Below the pieces are notes generated by a model. The model saw only the letters and a program-made list of their open reading frames with translations, was not told where the DNA came from and ran no database searches. Made by a program: the position numbers and the translations under genes. 19,497 bases of DNA from an uncultured Sphingopyxis sp. Lineage in GTDB: Bacteria; Pseudomonadota; Alphaproteobacteria; Sphingomonadales; Sphingomonadaceae. Positions 16,174-19,497 of this stretch are shown here, in pieces. Each line of letters starts with the position of its first letter. Within the stretch, counting starts at the first letter, position 1. The stretch is taken from NCBI GenBank assembly GCA_936933955.1, contig CAKZIN010000026.1, forward strand, positions 1-19,497, given 5' to 3'.

Positions 16174-17094
16174 ATGGCGCAATCCACCGCTCCGCTGACG
16201 CTCGCCCTTACCGGAGGAACTGGCTTTGTCGGGCGTGCGACCATCGCTGCGGCGCTCGCGGCGGGGCATCGTGTTCGCGCGCTGGCGCGGCGCGCGCAAC
16301 CCCCGCAGGCGGGCGTCGAGTGGGTGGCCGGTGACCTTTCGGAGGCATCGGCTCTTGCGACGCTGTGCACCGGAGCGGACGCGGTCGTCCACATCGCGGG
16401 GCGGGTAACGGCGCCCGACCGCGCGAGCTTCGACGAAGCCAACGCCGCCGGAACCGCGAGCGTCGTGGCCGCCGCCCAGCGTGCTGGCGTGCCGCGGCTG
16501 GTGCACGTCTCAAGCCTCGCCGCGCGCGAGCCCGCCCTCTCCGACTATGGCCGGTCCAAGGCGGCCGGCGAGGCCGAGGCGCAGAGGTTCGGCGGGGAGC
16601 TGTGCATCGTCCGCCCGCCCGGCGTCTACGGCCCCAATGATGCGGAGATGCGCGACGTGTTCCGCCTGGCCGCGAGGGGGCTGGCGCTGGTGCCGCCGCC
16701 GGGCCGCGTCTCCTTGATCCATGTCGACGACCTCGCGAGACTGCTGGTGACGCTCGCAAACGCGTCGCCTTTGCCCGCTCTCGTCGAGCCTGCGGGAGGC
16801 CCGCCGCTCGACCACCATCAGCTCGCCCGGGCGATCGGCGCGGCGGTGGGCCGGCCGGACCCGATCGTGGTGAGCGTACCTGCCGCGGTGCTTGCCGTGG
16901 TCGCGCGGCTCGACCATCGCTGGCGCGGCGAGGGCGCGAAGCTCACCCCCGACCGCGCGCGCTACCTCGTCCATCCCGACTGGAGCGCGCGTGCCGACCT
17001 CGCCCCTCCGCCAGAGCTGTGGACGCCCGCCATCGCTCTCGACCGGGGACTCGCGGCGACGGCGCACTGGTATCGCGACGCGGGCTGGCTATGA
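16174..17094 (+). CDS. NAD-dependent epimerase/dehydratase-like SDR, probable ceramide reductase (CerR-like)
   Basis: The 306-residue protein is an extended short-chain dehydrogenase/reductase. The Rossmann motif TGGTGFVG is at residues 13-20, DLS near 54-56, and VVHIAG at 71-76. Ser113/Ser114 (VHVSSLAA), Tyr125 and Lys129 (YGRSK) form the catalytic set, and IVRPPGVYGPND is the typical substrate-domain entry. Its placement directly before a specialised acyl carrier protein resembles the Caulobacter and Sphingomonas sphingolipid cluster, where CerR reduces the 3-keto group of the ceramide intermediate. That role is inferred from context; the fold assignment is firm. The start is the ATG at 16174 and the stop overlaps an ATG (17091) in the ACP frame, indicating one transcript. 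Other SDR substrates cannot be excluded. Confidence 0.8.
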   Translation: MAQSTAPLTLALTGGTGFVGRATIAAALAAGHRVRALARRAQPPQAGVEWVAGDLSEASALATLCTGADAVVHIAGRVTAPDRASFDEANAAGTASVVAAAQRAGVPRLVHVSSLAAREPALSDYGRSKAAGEAEAQRFGGELCIVRPPGVYGPNDAEMRDVFRLAARGLALVPPPGRVSLIHVDDLARLLVTLANASPLPALVEPAGGPPLDHHQLARAIGAAVGRPDPIVVSVPAAVLAVVARLDHRWRGEGAKLTPDRARYLVHPDWSARADLAPPPELWTPAIALDRGLAATAHWYRDAGWL

Positions 17095-17117
17095 CGACCG
17101 CCGATCAGGAGACCCAC

Positions 17118-17354
17118 ATGAGCGACACCGCCGAAAAGATTTACGCCCACATCGCCGAGTTCAACAAAAGGGGCGTCGAAGTGACCGAGGCCACGCGCTT
17201 CGCCGACGACCTCGAATGGGAAAGCCTGACGGTGATGGACTTCGTCGCGGCGATCGAGGACGAATTCGACATCATCATCACCATGAACCAGCAGGCGGAG
17301 ATCGAGAATGTCGGCCAGCTGATCGCCGCCGTGGAAAAGCTGCGCGCGGGATAG
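17118..17354 (+). CDS. Acyl carrier protein, probable sphingolipid-specific AcpR-like
   Basis: This small acidic 78-residue protein has the acyl carrier four-helix pattern. The phosphopantetheine attachment is Ser36 in DLEWESLTVMDFVAAIEDEF; the usual DSL is ESL here, unlike the fatty-acid AcpP. The segment DIIITMNQQAEIENVGQLIAAVEKL is a normal helix 3-4 ending. In Caulobacter a dedicated ACP (AcpR) works with serine palmitoyltransferase, and the upstream CerR-like gene supports that role here. An ATG at 17091 overlaps the previous stop, but AGGAGA at 17107-17112 sits 5 bases before the ATG at 17118, which is therefore preferred. The serine palmitoyltransferase gene is not found downstream within the window. 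Confidence 0.85.
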   Translation: MSDTAEKIYAHIAEFNKRGVEVTEATRFADDLEWESLTVMDFVAAIEDEFDIIITMNQQAEIENVGQLIAAVEKLRAG

Positions 17355-17915
17355 TGATAGCTGAGGCCATCTGTGCCATCAGTGTGCCGCAGAGTGCCGG
17401 ATATTTCCGCTCTGTTCCGCGGCCAGCTCCGTTCGCCACTTCGAAAATAGCGGAAAACTGGTGCACCCGATCTGACAAAAACGGGCACTTGGACCAGTGG
17501 GCGATCTCCGTCACGTTAAGAGGTTAAGGCAGCTTTGCGCCCTCATTTCGGCCAGAACGGTGAATGCCCAAAGGCAGTCGTTCGCTCAGGAACGCCATAG
17601 CGGCCGCTTGCGTTCACAAGCCCCTGGCGAAGGTCCGCTTCGGTCTGCTGAAGCTCCGGCTCGTCGTATGAATGCTCACTCACGTTAACTAACTCGCAAC
17701 ACCACTCAACATGACGGAGCTTTCGGCGTGGTGCGACCGAGGGCTCTAGAGAACTTTCTTATGTGTTCCACACTCCCCGCTGAGAGCGCCACCGAGTGTA
17801 GCGGTCATATTAGATCCTAATCATAGTTAAGGAGTTCCCGCAGCTCGTCGCATTGTGACGAATGCCACCGTCGACCATGCGGAGGCTTTGTGCGCCGTGT
17901 TCGGGCGCGTGGTTG
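17355..17915. other. 561-bp lower-GC stretch without a convincing gene
   Basis: GC is visibly lower than in the genes to the left (near half, against roughly 70 percent by eye). Open frames here are short, lack ribosome-binding sites and resemble no family. Features seen are a small hairpin (GCTTG/CAAGC, 17606-17621), a direct 9-mer TCACGTTAA (17511-17519 and 17680-17688), and GTGCC recurring three times in 17374-17402. Parts resemble the degenerate non-coding intergenic sequence common in sphingomonads. No tRNA or integrase is visible. It could be a decayed gene, an insertion scar or the edge of an island. Confidence 0.5.
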
Positions 17916-18515
17916 TTAGCGCGGGATCACTACCTCCACGCGACGGTTTTGCGCGCGCCCTTGCGGATTGTCGCCACCATCGGGCCGCGTGTTGGGCGCG
18001 ACCGGCTCACGCTCACCTTTGCCCTCAGTGCGATAATCGCGGTCCCGCACACCTGGTTGCCTGGCGAACCATTCGGCGACAGCCTCTGCGCGCCGTTCCG
18101 ACAGATCTTCGTTGTAAGCATCGGAGCCCTTGCCGTCGGTATGACCGAGCACGGTAACGGCACCGGGCGCTCCTTGCCGCACAAGGTCGGCGACGCTGCG
18201 CAGGCTCTGCTCGGCGGCGGGCGTCAGCGTCGCTTTGTCGAATTCGAACAGGACGTCGGCCGGGAGCGATACGATCGTGGAAAGATCGGTCACCCTCACG
18301 CTGAGATCGCTTACCGCTCCCGCCAACGGGCTGACATCCGCCCGTAATCCCGCTTCGGCGTTCGACCGGCTGTTCGGTGTCTCGGATGGCGCGGAAACGG
18401 CGCTCTCTTGTCCGGCCTCCGCCGCCGTGGGCTGCTTGTCCGCCTCTTGCGGACCGCCGCAAGCGGAGAGCAGAATCGCGCCGCCCCAAGCTCCCAATGC
18501 ACTTCGTGGTCGCAT
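17916..18515 (-). CDS. OmpA-domain lipoprotein, peptidoglycan-binding
   Basis: The 199-residue product has a lipoprotein signal (lipobox LLSAC, Cys19, Gly at +2, so outer-membrane sorting). A disordered Ala/Glu/Ser linker (about 20-85) follows, then an OmpA C-terminal-like domain (about 86-199). Domain hallmarks are VLFEFDKATLTPAAEQSL, VTVLGHTDGKGSDAYNEDLS, the peptidoglycan-contacting residues Asp127 and Arg141 or Arg142 (LSERRAEAV), and QNRRVEVVI at the end. It would tether the outer membrane to the cell wall. Its ATG (18515-18513) lies 4 bases after the stop of the upstream lipoprotein gene, so the two form an operon. The linker is too short and lacks a beta-barrel, so it is Pal-like rather than OmpA itself. 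The usual Pal neighbours tolB and ybgF are absent. Confidence 0.9.
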   Translation of the reverse strand: MRPRSALGAWGGAILLSACGGPQEADKQPTAAEAGQESAVSAPSETPNSRSNAEAGLRADVSPLAGAVSDLSVRVTDLSTIVSLPADVLFEFDKATLTPAAEQSLRSVADLVRQGAPGAVTVLGHTDGKGSDAYNEDLSERRAEAVAEWFARQPGVRDRDYRTEGKGEREPVAPNTRPDGGDNPQGRAQNRRVEVVIPR

Positions 18516-18519
18516 GCGG

Positions 18520-19101
18520 CTATCGGGTCACGGGGACGCCGTCGAAGGGAGCAATTTTGGGAATGTTGATCGAAACCGTCCGCGTCGTCGCGGGGGGCGC
18601 CGGGAACTTGAACCAAAGCACGGCGGTTTCATGAAGCGGTAGGCGGATGTTGTCCGAGGAGCCCCCCTTCATCGGGGCGGCGAGCCAATTGCCCTGATTG
18701 TCTCGTAACACGCCAAGCTGCTGCGCGGTGGAGTCGTCGATGACGCTGACCTGCTCCACGTCGATCAGTTCGGATTCGCAGCATTCGACAAGAGGTGCCG
18801 ACGTGCGAAGCTGCACCGTCAATACGTCCCCGGTCACCCGGACGCTTTCCAGCGCCATATTGACGCCAAGAGGCCCCGCTGCGGTTGCGATGGGTTCGGC
18901 AACGGTGGTCCGGTTCCTTTCGATGTCTTCCGGCGTTTGCTGAACAGTCCGTTCGACGCCGCTCTCCTGAACGGATTGGTCCGCTACGGAGCCGCCCGAG
19001 GCGGGATCCGCCGGGTCGGAGGTATCGACTTGCTCGCTACAGCCGGCCAGCACGAGCAGACCGCTTACGACCGTGAATCTCGTCAGTCGGAACAATCTCA
19101 T
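18520..19101 (-). CDS. Lipoprotein of unknown function paired with the OmpA-domain lipoprotein
   Basis: The 193-residue product has a lipoprotein signal (MRLFRLTRFTVVSGLLVLAG, lipidated Cys21, Ser at +2). A polar linker (about 22-70) contains QQTPEDIERNRTTVAEP. A beta-rich domain (about 75-193) contains NMALESVRVTGDVLTVQLR, an unusual adjacent cysteine pair (Cys107-Cys108, LVECCESEL), LGVLRDNQGNWLAAP, and VLWFKFPAPPATTRTVSINI with a PFDGVPV ending. I do not recognise a named family. From memory, similar FPAPP and PFEDVPI phrases occur beside OmpA domains in other bacteria, so the pairing may be functional. The ATG at 19101-19099 has AAAGG upstream on the minus strand (19110-19114). It is the first gene of the pair. 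Confidence 0.75.
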   Translation of the reverse strand: MRLFRLTRFTVVSGLLVLAGCSEQVDTSDPADPASGGSVADQSVQESGVERTVQQTPEDIERNRTTVAEPIATAAGPLGVNMALESVRVTGDVLTVQLRTSAPLVECCESELIDVEQVSVIDDSTAQQLGVLRDNQGNWLAAPMKGGSSDNIRLPLHETAVLWFKFPAPPATTRTVSINIPKIAPFDGVPVTR

Positions 19102-19497
19102 TCTGCTGCCTTTCCCTTCAATCTCAGGAAAACCTACTATGCCTCAAACGACTTCGGATCAATATATAGTTCGCGACCTTAGTACCTGGATGCCGAGCTG
19201 TTTTTCGCCAACGCCGAAGCCATTCGTTGAAGCTGCGCACCGTACAGGTCGGCGACCAGAATTAGCTCGATATTGCACAACTTATTTGCTTTGGGGCAAT
19301 CCTCGTCACGGTCGTCGGTCCTCACCTCGCACGCCCAGCGACTTCTTGTCGCGAGCGGGCCTCAAAAGCGGTGCCGGGTGAGAGAATTTCAAAGTCAGCT
19401 TTGGCTTTATTCGTATCCTAAGGAGACTGTCTGCAACCGGCCCATGATTTGTCATCGAGTGCAGGCGTGCTGACGGTCGAACTCGGGAAGTCAATAT
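19102..19497. other. 396-bp AT-richer non-coding stretch, leader region of the lipoprotein pair
   Basis: No convincing gene is visible on either strand; open frames are short and lack family features. On the minus strand a -10-like TATATT (plus positions 19161-19166) lies 60 bases before the lipoprotein ATG, without a clear -35, so a promoter for the lipoprotein pair is plausible but weak. The rest shows no repeat or RNA structure I can defend. Confidence 0.4.

Noticed and set aside
17516..17527. Possible CtrA site (two TTAA words)
   Set aside because: The spacing is 4 bases, whereas the CtrA full site needs 7 between the TTAA words.

Overview
The window looks like chromosomal DNA of a sphingomonad (Alphaproteobacteria, Sphingomonas or a close relative). 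This rests on very high GC with GC-rich third positions, the neighbourhood hypothetical gene-xerD-accA divergent from aroK-aroB, intergenic palindromes of the type common in this group, and a ceramide-type gene pair (NAD-dependent epimerase plus acyl carrier protein). Species and homologies are judged from recognition, not from searches. I see no rRNA, tRNA, CRISPR array, transposase or integrase.

Layout. 1-1930: rsmI (minus strand, C-terminus cut by the window edge) and a LppC/LpoA-type lipoprotein gene (plus) diverge, and their ATG codons overlap in one CATG. 1931-2156: hairpin-rich spacer containing a probable terminator. 2157-3572: a TalC-type transaldolase gene (minus) diverges from a DUF2490 gene (plus), with three 11-bp-phased Pho-box-like repeats between them. 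3683-8261: a tight same-strand run of radA, cvpA, an IscU/NifU-like scaffold gene, a CPA2 cation/proton antiporter gene and a DUF423 gene; the last three junctions overlap by 1-4 bases. 8262-8544: spacer with a large palindromic repeat pair. 8545-10196: aroB and aroK on the minus strand, overlapping by GTGA. 10303-13268: a long secreted Pro-rich protein of unknown function translationally coupled to xerD. 13269-13487: nested inverted repeat with predicted G-quadruplex motifs on both strands. 13488-16075: accA and an M48 metalloprotease gene. 16174-17354: a cerR-like SDR gene and an acpR-like acyl carrier protein gene, a probable fragment of a sphingolipid operon.

After 17354 the character changes. 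There is 561 bp of lower-GC sequence with no convincing gene, then two adjacent lipoprotein genes on the minus strand (one unknown, one with an OmpA peptidoglycan-binding domain), then a further AT-richer non-coding stretch to the end. Serine palmitoyltransferase, which I would expect near the ACP, is not in the window. This right-hand end looks like an accessory or rearranged segment.

Most genes are housekeeping: 16S rRNA methylation, cell-wall synthase activation, recombination repair, shikimate pathway, fatty-acid synthesis and chromosome dimer resolution. The best candidates for something undescribed are the Pro-rich protein coupled to xerD, the two-lipoprotein cassette, the Pho-box-like triple repeat, and the break in the sphingolipid operon.
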